The notes under the pieces: generated by a model
Told to the model about the DNA's origin: nothing
Databases searched by the model: none
What the model saw: only the letters and a program-made list of their open reading frames with translations
Program-made: the position numbers and the translations under genes
In this document: positions 34,136-45,013 of the stretch, piece by piece
Numbering within the stretch: the stretch's first letter is position 1
How the letters are laid out: each line of letters starts with the position of its first letter
From: Amborella trichopoda
Lineage: Eukaryota; Streptophyta; Magnoliopsida; Amborellales; Amborellaceae
Length of the DNA: 64,000 nucleotides
Reading direction: 5' to 3'
NCBI RefSeq assembly: GCF_000471905.2
Contig: NW_006499997.1
Span: 685,189-749,188, forward strand

Positions 34136-34330
34136 TAACTAGTTCTTAAATGGAATTGGCTAGTTCTTACTAGGAACCTACTGATTCCTATATGGAAGTG
34201 GTTGCTTCCTTCTAGGAACCCATTGGTTCCTAAGGGAACCGGCAGGAACTAGCCAATTCCAACTTAGAACCAATTGGTTTCCACATGGAACTGGACGGTT
34301 ACTACTTGAAACCAACCAGTTCCCAATATT
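34136..34330. repeat. Short alternately inverted repeats of ggaacc/ggttcc
   Basis: About eleven units of 15-20 bases such as gaactagttc, ggaacccattggttcc and gaaccaattggtttcc lie head to head, able to form serial hairpins. The flanking 33870-34135 and 34331-34779 are AT-rich with no gene seen. Confidence 0.7.
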
Positions 34331-34779
34331 TATAGGGAACCATATTGGCATCCTTGAAAACGAATCCAGATTGGACCTTTTTTTAAAATATTGCTCACAA
34401 ATTGGGACAAAATATCAAACATTGTGTGTGTGCGAGCTTACAGTAGTGGAAACAACGAAGAAAAGGAAATAGAGAAGCACCAAATACAAGATTAGACAAG
34501 AAATCTATTACAAACAATAAAGTTCGAAATATTTCTTGTAATAAATCATCTTTTTCCAAGAGGCAAACTCTCTCTCCCATGATAAAACTCTTTCCCTCTC
34601 TTTAGAGCTTTCTCTAACTAGGTTTCCCTTCCCTTAGACTCTCTTTCTCTCCAAAGGTCTTCAACTTTCTCTTAGAATTTTCTCTCATTAAAAATTTTTA
34701 TCTCTTCTTTCTTTGGCTTAAGAGGGTTGCCAATAAACAAACACTCTTTTACTCTATAAGATGATATCTTCTTCTCAAT

Positions 34780-35115
34780 GTGCTTCATCTTGAGCATACA
34801 ACCATCTCTCTAGATTACCATTCGGCATAAAGTGCAAAACCAAAGCTTTGAAGTCCAAATTGGAATATGCGGTAATAATCTTTACCAGGTTTCGGTGGTG
34901 TATCTTTCGCATCACTCTACATTATGCATGAAAACTCTTTGTGGCACCTTCTCTTTGCAAATTCAGAACTTTGATTGCAACCGGTGAGCCATTTGATAGG
35001 AATCCTTTGTATACCCGACCAAAGCTGCCAACTCCAAGTAAGTTGAATGATTGAAGTTATTAATTGCCCGACGAAGCTCATAGTAAGATATCCACCTTGG
35101 ACCAGGGGCATCCGA
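34780..35115 (-). pseudogene. LRR receptor-like kinase fragment, kinase N-lobe (broken)
   Basis: On the minus strand, from 35115 downward: [17 protein letters not shown], then in another frame [17 protein letters not shown] (glycine loop GxGxFG), VAIKVLNLQ (ATP-binding Lys), a TAA at 34922-34924 where the family has Glu, then VMRKIHHRNLVKII and LVLHFMPNGNLERWLY. This is the start of a Ser/Thr kinase domain of the Xa21/EFR-type LRR receptor group. One frameshift, one stop and loss of everything after the hinge make it a pseudogene fragment. No LRR or membrane segment was found upstream in its sense. Confidence 0.82.
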
Positions 35116-35570
35116 AGTTCTGATGGATCTTCAAGATGATCAATCCAAGGTGGGAGTTTAGAAAGGTGGACCGACTAGGAGAGAGGCGTGTTACTTGATG
35201 AAGGTAGTTTTGATAGTAGGGTAATCAGCGAGTATTGCTGGCCGATGGAGTTGGTTTGAACGAGATGATCGATAAGGTATTGTCGATGTTATCCTATCAA
35301 AGTAAGAAGCGCCACGAAACCCTACCAGAAGATGTTTTCATGGATCGGTCCGCTTTTTTTTTTTTTTAAAGGTAAGTGTTTAGATCATTCTAGTGTTAGT
35401 TGACAATTTGGTGCATGAAAGAGTTCAATCAAACTTTCTTTTGATCTCTCTCAAGATCAAATTTTCTTTTGATCAAATTTTTTGTACCTATTCTTTTGAA
35501 TTCTCAAGATCATGATCAAATTTTCTCTAGAGCGATTGGTAAAAAGTGTCCGCCTCAAAGAGTTCTTTAG

Positions 35571-36888
35571 GTGGAGGCTAGGGTTTTAGAGAGAGAAGGG
35601 ATGGAGGCTAGGGTTTTAGAGATCGAGAAGATGTTGGAGCTCTTTCTTCTTAGTTGTACAGATGTATATTCTCTAGGTCAGATGATGGAGCTCTTTCTTC
35701 TTAGTTGTACAGATGTATATTCTCTAGGTCAGATGATGATGTCGAAAATGGACCCGCCATACTTTCTTGCTGTTCGGATCTCTAGATCAAAGTGGGAAGG
35801 TCTCAATATCAAGCCAGAGCTTTTTATAACTAGGTCTTTTTCACCACCGATCACTGAGTTTTATGGGTTATTTGATTGGGCACAGAGATGATATAATCTT
35901 TCGTACTCTCTTGATATGAAGATTATTGGCGCGAATAAGGTTGTGTTCAAACTTAGATCTAAGGCTGAGGTTCATAGAGCCCTATCTAATCATTTTTACA
36001 GGATTCGGGGAAGTCTCCTCTCTTTAGGTTTATGGAAGGCTTCAGGCCATAGCTCCTATGTGAAGAGGGAACAAGTTTGGTTGGGTCTTAGTGGAATTCC
36101 TTTGATGTAGGGAAGGCCTTTTCAGGCCCTATAGATTGCCATTCTTTTGGCAGTCAATTTTCCCCGGTGCTATCTTTGGTTTTCCTTCTTGCTTTTCATA
36201 AACCTTTTGGCCAAGCGTGGTGCTTAATCCTTGTGCGCCACCTCTTTAGTCACAAGATGTATCCTTTACTTTTCCGGTTAGCAGTGGCGAAGCGGAGTAG
36301 GTCCCGTTTCGACCCTCTTCTTATAGATCTGATGGCCATCGTCGTTGTGGAACTAGAGGGGGACCTCACCCTCCCGGAGGATATAGTTGCAGTGTTGCTG
36401 GCGGTGGAGAGTGAATCTTTGCAACTGGTTACCGTTCTTGAAAACAAGCCTTTGGAGATTGAAATTCCGCCTTATACTGAAGCCCAGCCACCCCTTCCAG
36501 TTACGGTGGATGATACACATAGGTGGAACAGATGACGAAAGTTATGGGGATAAAAGATGTTCCCATTGCTTTGCTGATGGATGAAATTAGGAAGAGGAGG
36601 AAAACTAAGGCTGCAATAGCAAGCAAAGAGGTGTGTCTTACAGCGGTGGCTGTCAGTGGTGGTAAGGCTAAGGATCATGCTACATTGGCTAGTGATAATC
36701 TTCCTGTGCCAAACGTTGTTAATGGTAAGACTAAGGAAACCAACCCGATGGCTAAAGTTTTGAAGACTAGCAAAGAGAAGAAGGTTTTTCATTATGGTGT
36801 GCGCTCTTCAGCGAGGTTAGAGGCATCTGGCGTACATAAAGGTGGCTCCGGGCTGCTGTTCTTAGGTTTCGTGATCCTATGGTGGTGA
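35571..36888 (+). pseudogene. LINE ORF1 remnant (DUF4283-like)
   Basis: Three frames carry pieces: 35571-35891, 35916-36110 and 36523-36888. The middle piece (VVFKLRSKAEVHRAL, then WKASGHSSYVKREQVWLGLSGIPL) resembles the DUF4283 domain of plant L1 ORF1, an RNA-binding protein. The start has two tandem duplications: about 30 bases (ggaggctagggttttagag twice) and an exact 51-base repeat giving MELFLLSCTDVYSLGQM twice. The Lys-rich piece near 36540-36800 fits the basic C-terminal part. Frameshifts separate the pieces. Confidence 0.65.
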
Positions 36889-37030
36889 ATGTGAATTCGT
36901 AATCTTTGTCGTCCTCATTTGATGAAGAGTCTATTGACCCTGTGATGTTTAATGATGCAATGTTTGATGATGCATCCTTCGGTGGCGGTCCATCTGGACC
37001 AGGTTCTTCTTCCTATACTTTTTTCTTTTA

Positions 37031-37841
37031 ATGAATATTTCGTCATGGAATGTGAAGGGCTTGGGTAGCCACAAGACAAAAAGGGATGTTTTGTTTTATG
37101 TTTTTAAGTTTAAACCTGCTATTGTGGCCTTGCAGGAGACCAAACTTCCTAGCCCTACTTTGCTGGGGGTGAGGGAAGTTTGGTCAGGGGGCAGTTTGTT
37201 TTGTTGGAATAGATGCTATAGGTAGTTCTGGGGGGATTTGGGTCCTTTGGGATCCAACCATTTTGTCTAATTTTGAAACTATGATTGGAGACAATTTCAT
37301 TGTTTTGGGTTTCATGGGTCCTAATTTGGGGTTCTCATATGGATTTATGAATGTTTATGGATCTACTACTTTTTCTTTGAAGGAGGGTTTTAGTTATGAT
37401 ATGCTTGCTGTTATTCACTCTGTGACTTATCCTATTATAATTGGGGGGGATTTCAATCTCATTAGGTGGCCTGATGAATGTTTGTCAGGCCATCCAATAG
37501 ACTCATCTATGAGAAAGTTCAATTGGTTCATTGAAAGTATTGCCTTTTTGGACCTACCTACTATTGGCTCCAAGTTCACTTGGTCTAATAATAGTGCCTG
37601 CAACCTTGTTATGTCAAAATTGGGCAGATTTCTTGTGGCTGCAGAATGGTTAGAGGCTTTCCCACTTACTTCGGTTAAATCCCTAGCGAGACTCTCCTCT
37701 GACCATAAGCCCATCTTGCTTGGTACGGGACGTCTCAGTGGGGGTCCTAGACCATTCAAATTGGAAGTGGAAGTGGGTTGTTTGGAAGACAAACTGGCGG
37801 TTGATATTATTACAAGGACTTGGCTGAATCCAGTGGTGTAG
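37031..37841 (+). pseudogene. LINE ORF2 endonuclease domain (frameshifted)
   Basis: AP-type endonuclease motifs in order: SSWNVKGLG (37037), LQETKLP (37130), GGIWVLWDP after a frameshift near 37220, GGDFNLIRWPDE (37444), and SDHKPILL (37699). The residues needed for metal binding and nicking (Asn, Glu, Asp-x-Asn, Ser-Asp-His) are all visible. The break at about 37220 and a stop after 37841 disable the ORF. Such enzymes nick the target DNA that primes LINE reverse transcription. Confidence 0.88.
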
Positions 37842-38086
37842 GTCAGATGGACTTCCAGGTTCATAAAAAAGTATTGAGTGTTAAGCACAAGTTGCTAGAA
37901 TGGAAGAAGGAGCATAAATTTGATGTCAAGGCTAAGATTGAGAGGGTGTTGCCTAAAGTTGAAGGTTTAGATGTCTAGAATCAAAATAATGGAGTCCTTA
38001 CTGAGGCTTTGGTTATTACGCGTTGTCTGAAACTGAAGGAGTTGGAGGATTTGCGAAGATCTGAAGAAGTCTATTAGAAACAGAGA

Positions 38087-39068
38087 TTGAGAAATAAATG
38101 GTTTAAGGAAGGAGACCTCAATAGTAAGTTTTTTCATGCTATTGTGAGCTCTCGGAAATGGCAAAATGATATCTCAGGCTTAAGTATCACTGGCATAGAT
38201 CTCGATAATGATGAGGAGACAGGTTTGGGAGTGGTTAATCATTTTAAAAATACCTTTTCTAGGGAGGTATTTTTAAAACCCAGATTTACAAATGTCCCCT
38301 TCAAGGTGCTGAACAGTGAACAAACTTTGTTACTGAAGAGAAGTATATCCTTAGAAGAATTTAAAAAGGCGGTCTTTGCGTTGGGTGGTGATAAGGTGCC
38401 TGATCCTGACGGGTTCCCAATGGTGTTATTCCATAAGTTTTGGCACATTATGAAGGATGATCTGCAAGCCTTGGTCAGGGAATTCTTTATCACAAGGTCT
38501 ATCTTTAAAGGCATTAATTCCACCTTTGTGGCTTTAATTCCTAAAAAGTCTTTGATTTACGAGCTATCTGATATTAGACCTATTAGTTTGCTTACTAGTG
38601 TCTGTAAGATGATAGCCAAAGTTCTAGCGGAGCGCCTTGAAGAGGTTCTACCTCTCATCATCTCTACTTCGCAGTCAGCTTTTATTAAGGATCGTCAAAT
38701 TATAAGTAGTGTACTGGTAGCACAAGAATGTATTCATTCTCAAGTTACTAGACATGGAGAAGGTATATGATCGAGTGGAGTGGGTGGTGATGCTAGAAAT
38801 ATTGAAAATGATGGGGTTTGGTACGAGGTGGAGAAGTTGGATCTGTGGTTGCCTTTCATCAGCACATTTCTTAGTGTTGTTCAAAGGGACTCCTACTGGT
38901 TTCTTTAAGGCCTCCAGAGGACTACGACAAGGTGATCCACTCTCTCCTTTTCTGTATATCATTTATGCAGAATGTTTTAGTTTAATGCTGAGTAGGGTTG
39001 AGAGAAGTGGATCCTTTGCAGGTTTCAAAATAGCTAATCCTGATATTACTATATCTCATCTTCAATAT
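38087..39068 (+). pseudogene. LINE ORF2 reverse transcriptase, truncated before the active site
   Basis: NKWFKEGDLNSKFFHAIVSSR starts the domain, followed by FALGGDKVPDPDGFP, ALIPKK...DIRPISLLTSVCKMIAKVLAERL and QSAFIKDRQI. After a frameshift at about 38755 come KVYDRVEW, GLRQGDPLSPFLYI and ISHLQY. The next residues should be ADD, but the sequence switches to unrelated AT-rich DNA at 39069. Without the catalytic aspartates it is inactive. Confidence 0.9.
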
Positions 39069-39531
39069 TGTAATCTCCACTCTATCTACTATAAGATATT
39101 TTCTTATATTTTATGGATTGTATTTCCCTATAATTTTGGCTTTCTTTATGGCTATATCTATCCATGTCTATCTTCCTCCCTATCTCACTGTCCTTTTTTA
39201 AATATATAAAACTCCTAAAAAACGTTCTCTCTCACTCCCTAAAGAAGGGGAATGAAGATGGAAGGCAATCTATCTCCTTGATTTTCTCTCTATCTATCTC
39301 TCAATTTCCTCTCTACGTATTCTCTCTCTTAATCAATATCCTCTCTAAGTCTCTCTCTTCCTTTAAATACATCTCTCTCTCTCTCTACCCCAAAGATGGG
39401 GATTATGACCTACATAATAGGTCAACTATTTTATAACCTCTACCATTAGGGTCCCTTCGTATTCTTGCGATATGTGTTCACCCTTTAATTCTGATTAAAA
39501 AATGTAGTATAGATATAGCTCATGCAATGAC
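39069..39531. other. Unassigned CT-rich spacer between the LINE and copy B
   Basis: CT-rich with ctctct runs. Translations are low-complexity. Nothing recognisable. Confidence 0.4.
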
Positions 39532-42299
39532 TGTTATAATTTATTTTTGATGTACTTGTATCCCCGAGATACATAAAGAGAGAGCCAGTAACAACCTGGT
39601 CCTGCCAATACCCCAAGACATCTCCAGACCATGGGAACACTACAAAATAAGCCTAAAACTGGGAAACCTCTAAAACATTGCTAGAACGGCTTCAAAATGT
39701 ATGAAAAGGGTAGTTTGGGATGCCTGAAGGATGCTCACAAAGTTTTGTCGTATCGTGAAGTCATAACTTGCGGTCTGGGTGTCGGGTCGTTGCAAATATG
39801 GGTCCGTTGCGACCGTATTGTGAAGGGCGGTATAATTTTTACACACAAGTGGAGGTCGGTTGGTGTGAATTTTGAGGTTGAAAAAGGAAATTTTTCGGTC
39901 GCCGAAATCCCATTTTATGTTATTTCCCAAATTTGAAATGTGCTCAAACGGAAACCAAATCGGACGAAATTTAGTGCAAAATGATCGTGGCAATGTGCTC
40001 TTTAATTCGTGATAAAAAAAATAAGGACTCGAAACATCGTAAATCGCACCGTATTGGTGGTCAAAGTCTATGGACTTGGCCGGATTTTTGATCCTTCATG
40101 AAAAGTCTGTTTCAAGAGGATCAAAGGGCATCAAGAATTGATTGCCCGAATTATTTTGTCGCTCAAAATATCTAAGGGGTATTTTGGTCATTATGTCCAG
40201 AAATGAGATTTTATTTTAATTCATTTAAAGTATAATTTCCACAATTTGGCTGAGTTTTGAGCAATCCACCCTTGTTTTGTGATTGCTATATATAAGGAAC
40301 TCAAGTCATTTGTAAATCTAAGTTGCGAAGCATAATAAAAATTGGGTTCTTGCTCCTTCAAGTCATTAATTAGGCATGGCTTCCAACTTCAAAGGTGAGG
40401 AAAGAGAAAATTTTTGGTAGAGAGATAAACTACCCCAAGCCTATTCTTTCTCTTCTCCCTCTTGCCTCTGTTCTCTCTTTCTCTCTCTACCCCATTTTCC
40501 CCAACCACTGTGTTTCCCCACCTTCTCTCTTTGTTTCCCTTCCCTACCCTCTCTCACACGCAAGTCTCCTCTCCTATTTCCTCTCTCTCTTACATGTAAT
40601 GCCTATACCTCAATTCTACCTTATCCGCTCATAGAATTACACTCTTCCTCTCCATCTTCTCATATCTCACAACTCTTCCATCGGTCCCTAGATTCACACT
40701 TCTAACTGCCCCTATCTTACAACACTTCTTATCCACCTTTAACCCTTTTCTCTCCATCCGCACCCTTATAGCCTAACTTCCTATGCCCCTTTTATCTCCC
40801 CTTTTTTACAGACACGTATGCTCAGAGCGACACTTGAGCGTGGACCCGGCTTCCCCCTCACGTCTCCCTTTCCTTTGCCCCATTTTTATCTACACGCATA
40901 CCCAGGGCTGTAGTAACCCGCAGCCCGAGTCAACTTCACTGCTTTTCCCGATTTCCACTTCACCTTATTGCGTCCCCGTGTCAACTTCACTGCATTTCCC
41001 CATTCCCTCTTCCCTTTATCGCATCGTACGCCCAAGGCTGCAGGAACCCACAGCCCCGTCAACTTCACCGCGTTTCCCATTCCCTCTTTCCCTTATTGCG
41101 TCGTGCGACCTGGGCCGCAACAACCCGCGACCCTGGATTTCCTCTATCATCTTGCTCTTCTTCCATATCCTCTCATAATCCAGATTTCTTCTATCGTCTT
41201 TCTTCTCTTCCCTATCCTCTCATAACCCAGAGCCGTGAGGGCGGCTGCAGCAAACCTTCCACGCAACTCTTTTCTCCCTTTTCTCTCTCCTACACGTATA
41301 TAACTCTTTTTCTCCCCAAATCTTACCTCCTCTCTCTCCCCACCACGCCACTCTTCTCTCATCTTTTCTTTCTCAAACTCTCTCTCTCTAACACTTACCT
41401 CCCTCTCTCCCAAATCTCATCTCTCTCCCACGCCATTATTTTCTCTCCCTCCTGTTCAATCTCTCCCCTCATTATCCCATATACCACTGTTTCTCTCAAC
41501 TCTCTCAACCATCCCTATCAACTCTCCCAATCGTGTTTATGTCTTTCAACTCTCCTAACAAATCGTCTTTATCTATTTCAACTCTCCCAATCCCTTGAAC
41601 CTCTCTCTTCAGTCCGTCAGATATTTCTCTCTCCTCTCCTTCACTTACCTCTCTCTTCTCTCCTCACTTATTTCTCTCTCCTCTCCCTCATGTCAATTTT
41701 CTCTCTTTCTTTTTCTCTCAAATCTCTCTCTTAGATGTAAGCTCATACACTCACATACATCTTACACTCTTACACTCTCACTCACACACTCACATCACTC
41801 ACTCACACACTCTCACTCACACTCACATTACACACTCTCACTCACACTCACATTACACACTCTCACTCATACACTCAAATCACACACTCTCACAATCACA
41901 CATACTCACACACTCTTACAATCACACATACTCACACACTCTCACAATAACACATACTAACACACACACACTCTCACTCACACACTCACACTACACTCTT
42001 ACTCACACACTCATAGTCACACACACTCACCCACACACTCACATCACATACTTTTCTCTCTTACACGTCCCACTCACACTCACGTTACATGCTCTTTCTC
42101 TCTACCACACACTCCTATCTCCACTCTCTTACACACCCCTTTTACACACTTCCACCCGCACTTCACTCATCCGAACCTACATTGTCTTGAACACACCACT
42201 ATTTATCCTCAACCCCTCAGGCCCTTAGTTTAGGCCCCCAATCAACTATATTACCAATAGGAGGAAAAAAAAAGTATATCCTGAAGGCCATTTTTTAGT
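39532..42299 (+). repeat. LTR-like repeat copy B; possible 5' LTR of the giant element
   Basis: Begins tgttataat with the shared acttgtatccccgagat block. Matches copy D closely up to gaaggccattttttagtgtg near 42299. It lacks about 450 bp that A, C and D have, with the junction near 39754 where tatc runs into gtgaagtcataactt. The 3' half is CT-rich, then CA-rich (cacactcacatcac arrays at about 41740-42060). No PBS-like sequence was found right after 42299. Confidence 0.65.
40440..42060. repeat. CT-rich then CA-rich low-complexity 3' half of copy B
   Basis: Includes diverged repeats with gtcaacttcactgc and cgtatgcccaaggc-like words (40900-41120), CT tracts, one copy of the ctctcaaccatccctatcaac block (about 41500) and (ca)/(ctca) arrays. 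Long open frames across it are Ser/Leu/Thr/His-rich compositional artefacts on both strands. Confidence 0.8.
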
Positions 42300-45013
42300 G
42301 TGTTTTCTCCACTCGAGCCCATTTCAAGTTGGGGCACCCAAAGCAGCATCCTTCTCGACGTAACTAGGTCCGAGCATGTCATGAGGTTGGAACCTAAGAC
42401 AACTAAATTTGAGCTCAAGGCAACTCATGAGCACGAAGAAGTTATGGGCATGCGGAAAAGAGTATTGTGGCCCCCGCTAAAGAAGCCATTATATGCTCCC
42501 TTAAGCAAAGTATCTTTTGGATGACGCAAGTTTTGAACCAAGAAGAGACAGGTTTCACTACCATGTTGCAAGAAAATGACCCACCATCTCCACCCACAGT
42601 CTTCATCGACATCCCGGTGTAGAAACGAAAAGCAATCCACGAAAACTAGAAAGAAGAAATAAATACAAAAGAAACTGACAACCAACCACAATGCAATGAT
42701 ATACGTGGTTTGGCAACGTGCCTACGCCCACGGGAGATGAGAACTTCTTTACTGCCAATGGAGAATAGGGATACAAAAAGCTCTCTTCCTCACGCCTCGC
42801 TGATTACATAGCAACCTGTGTTTTGCCCTTAACCTTAGATAAATCCCCAATCACAACAATATATATCGAGTTTCAGATAGATGATACAAAATACTGAAAT
42901 ACCTTGCTACGGATATATTAAGTCTCAGATACATCGAGTCCTATGTACAGATATATATTAAGCCCTTCGGCCGTTTAGGGTTTTGACTGCCCTCCGGAGT
43001 CGTCTTTTTTACTCCACCTTGGCAAATCTATTTCCTCAAAATACAAGACATCATTCCTCAACACCCGGTTGCCCAGATCGAAATCAAAGATCAATATCAT
43101 TAAACTTCTTCAAAGGGCCGAGAGCCTCATTGCCAAGATAAACCTCATGAACAAGGAAGAGGCTCTGCCACCGTTTGTCCTCTCTACTCGTTTACCTGGA
43201 TTCATCCTAGAATCTTGGAGATCGGATGAATCCGATTCTTCTTTGGCCAATTCAGGAGATGCGACTTCTATTACCTTCATCTACCCAATCACTCCATCCT
43301 CTGATGAGAGTTCGTCACTCTCATTTGAGGAAAATCACCCCTTAACAATGGGTGGGATGAGGTGCATTCCCTATACTGGTACTCTCACTAAAGTGGCTTC
43401 CCCGTGCCACGAAGGTGCCATGATTCCCTATGAGGCCGATTGGATGCCTTATCCATGCCTCAAAAGCTTCATATGTCCTTTTGATGATGCGACTTCACCA
43501 TCTTATGAGAATTTCATAGTCTCTTTCGATGACAACGATATTCATGCCTTAAAAAGTGAAATAGGCTCAAGGGAAGGCCTAGTGTCCATCGTCAACGAGG
43601 TTGTTAAAGTAGTAGATGAACTCATGATCGAAAGCCTCATCGAACAAGAGGCATTTGGTGAGAAAATTCTGTTGGAGTGTACCACCTCAAATGAAGAAGT
43701 TTTCAAGGCAATCAGCCCCAAAGCCTCTATTATCCCTTCACTCTCCAGTGATGAGCAACTCAACCCTTCAAGGGATGAAGAACCTTCAAGCATGACCATT
43801 GTCACTGCCATGGTGATAAATGACATATCAGAATTACATGGAGATGAGATTGCGAAACTTAAGGCCACGTTAAGGCAATTGCAAGTAGAGATGAAGACAA
43901 AAGATGAAATGATAGAAACCATGCGCCAAGAGATGTTGGTGTCCAATAAGGTTGAGCATATTCACTCGGCACACCAAACCCTCTTTACCACCTCCCCATT
44001 GAAATGATGCCATCAAAAGAAGAGTTGTTTCCACTCATACCTCCCTCACTCTCAGTCCCTTCTTCATCAGCCCAAGTTGTGGATAAGGAACTAGTGAAAG
44101 GCATGGTAGCTGAAGCATTGAAGGAATACAATATACCAATGATTGAAGGGTTGAATCATTATCAAAAACCTTACTTGGCTCATGTTGACCAAACTCCATT
44201 CCCATAAAACTACCAAAGGTTTGATTTTCCCAAGTATGATGGCACTGGCTCATCACAACATCGTGTAGCTTACTTCGTTAAATACCGTAAACAATGAGCA
44301 TCTCTTGCTCCGACAATTTATGGGGACCATTACAGGAGCCGCATTCAAGTGGTACTCTTTATTACCACTAGGTTCAATTTCATAATGGGAACAAATGGAG
44401 ATAGAGTTCCTCAAGCGCTTCTATGACATAGAAAGGAATGTGCAACTTCATGAACTTCTTGATGCAAGGAAAAGGCCATATGAATTAGTGATCAAGTACA
44501 TCAGAAGGTCGTGCAACCTGGCTATAAACTTGGCCACTCCAGTAAGCGAGCTTCAAGAAATGGAATAATGTGTGGAAAGAATGCATCGTGAATTGTCAAT
44601 GCATGTCAACACAGCATGTCCCTTTACATTTGCCAAAATGATTGACAAAGCAGTGCGAATGGAAGACTTGCTTAAACATCATGGAAAAATGGAAGAACCC
44701 TTCACAGTGGTTGGCAGTGACCATGCCAAATACCATGCACTTCTCGTGGCAAAACTGGCACAAGGGTTATTTCTTTGATGAAGGCATGGTCCCCGAGTTC
44801 CTTGAAACTCTCATATCCGAGGGAATGATCGAGCTACCCGTGCTAAAGAGGCTTGAGGAAGTCAAAAGGGATGACAACCATAATTACTGCGAATATCATA
44901 GAATGCTTGGTCATATGACTGAAGATTGTCATGTTAGTAAAGACATCAGCAATAACTTCATAGACAATGGGCAATTGAACTTGGGGATAGATTCCATGCA
45001 AGATGAATCATAA
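42300..45013 (+). pseudogene. Gypsy-type gag of the giant element, split by a solo LTR and stops
   Basis: Pieces: 42300-42617 (short open frames), then after the inserted LTR 43069-44007 (312 codons), 44004-44207, and fragments to 45013. The first large piece is acidic and Ser-rich with a coiled-coil-like end (DEIAKLKATLRQLQVEMKTKDEMIETMRQ). Then come [31 protein letters not shown] and KMIDKAVRMEDLL, typical of the Ty3/gypsy capsid (Retrotrans_gag). Last is a zinc-binding CEYHRMLGHMTEDCHVSKD (about 44888), as in Tat/Athila-like gag. Stops at 44206, 44296 and 44566 break it. No protease, RT, RNase H or integrase follows. Confidence 0.78.
42613..43068 (+). mobile_element. Solo LTR with perfect 5-bp target duplication
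   Basis: Body 42618-43063 (446 bp), starting tgtagaaacg and ending cctcaaca (TG...CA). CCCGG lies on both sides at 42613-42617 and 43064-43068. It contains the acgtggtttggcaacgtgcc block seen in plant LTRs. Strand is not determined. It interrupts the gag-like sequence, so it inserted later and then lost its body by LTR recombination. Confidence 0.82.

Larger units (their letters stand above)
35560..39068 (+). mobile_element. L1-type LINE, 3' part missing
   Basis: ORF1 remnant, then ORF2 with endonuclease and the first two thirds of reverse transcriptase. Homology stops at 39068, just before the catalytic ADD. LINEs usually lose the 5' end, so loss of the 3' end implies a later deletion or rearrangement. 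No poly(A) or target duplication can therefore be recognised. Confidence 0.85.

Noticed and set aside
41096-41734. 212-codon Ser/Leu-rich open frame in copy B, and the matching 217-codon frame at 57664-58317 in copy D
   Set aside because: Both come from CT-rich low-complexity DNA. The two copies do not keep the same protein sequence, as expected without selection.
43542-43946. 134-codon minus-strand frame opposite gag
   Set aside because: It is a shadow of the gag open frame on the plus strand, which has the recognisable coiled-coil and charge pattern.
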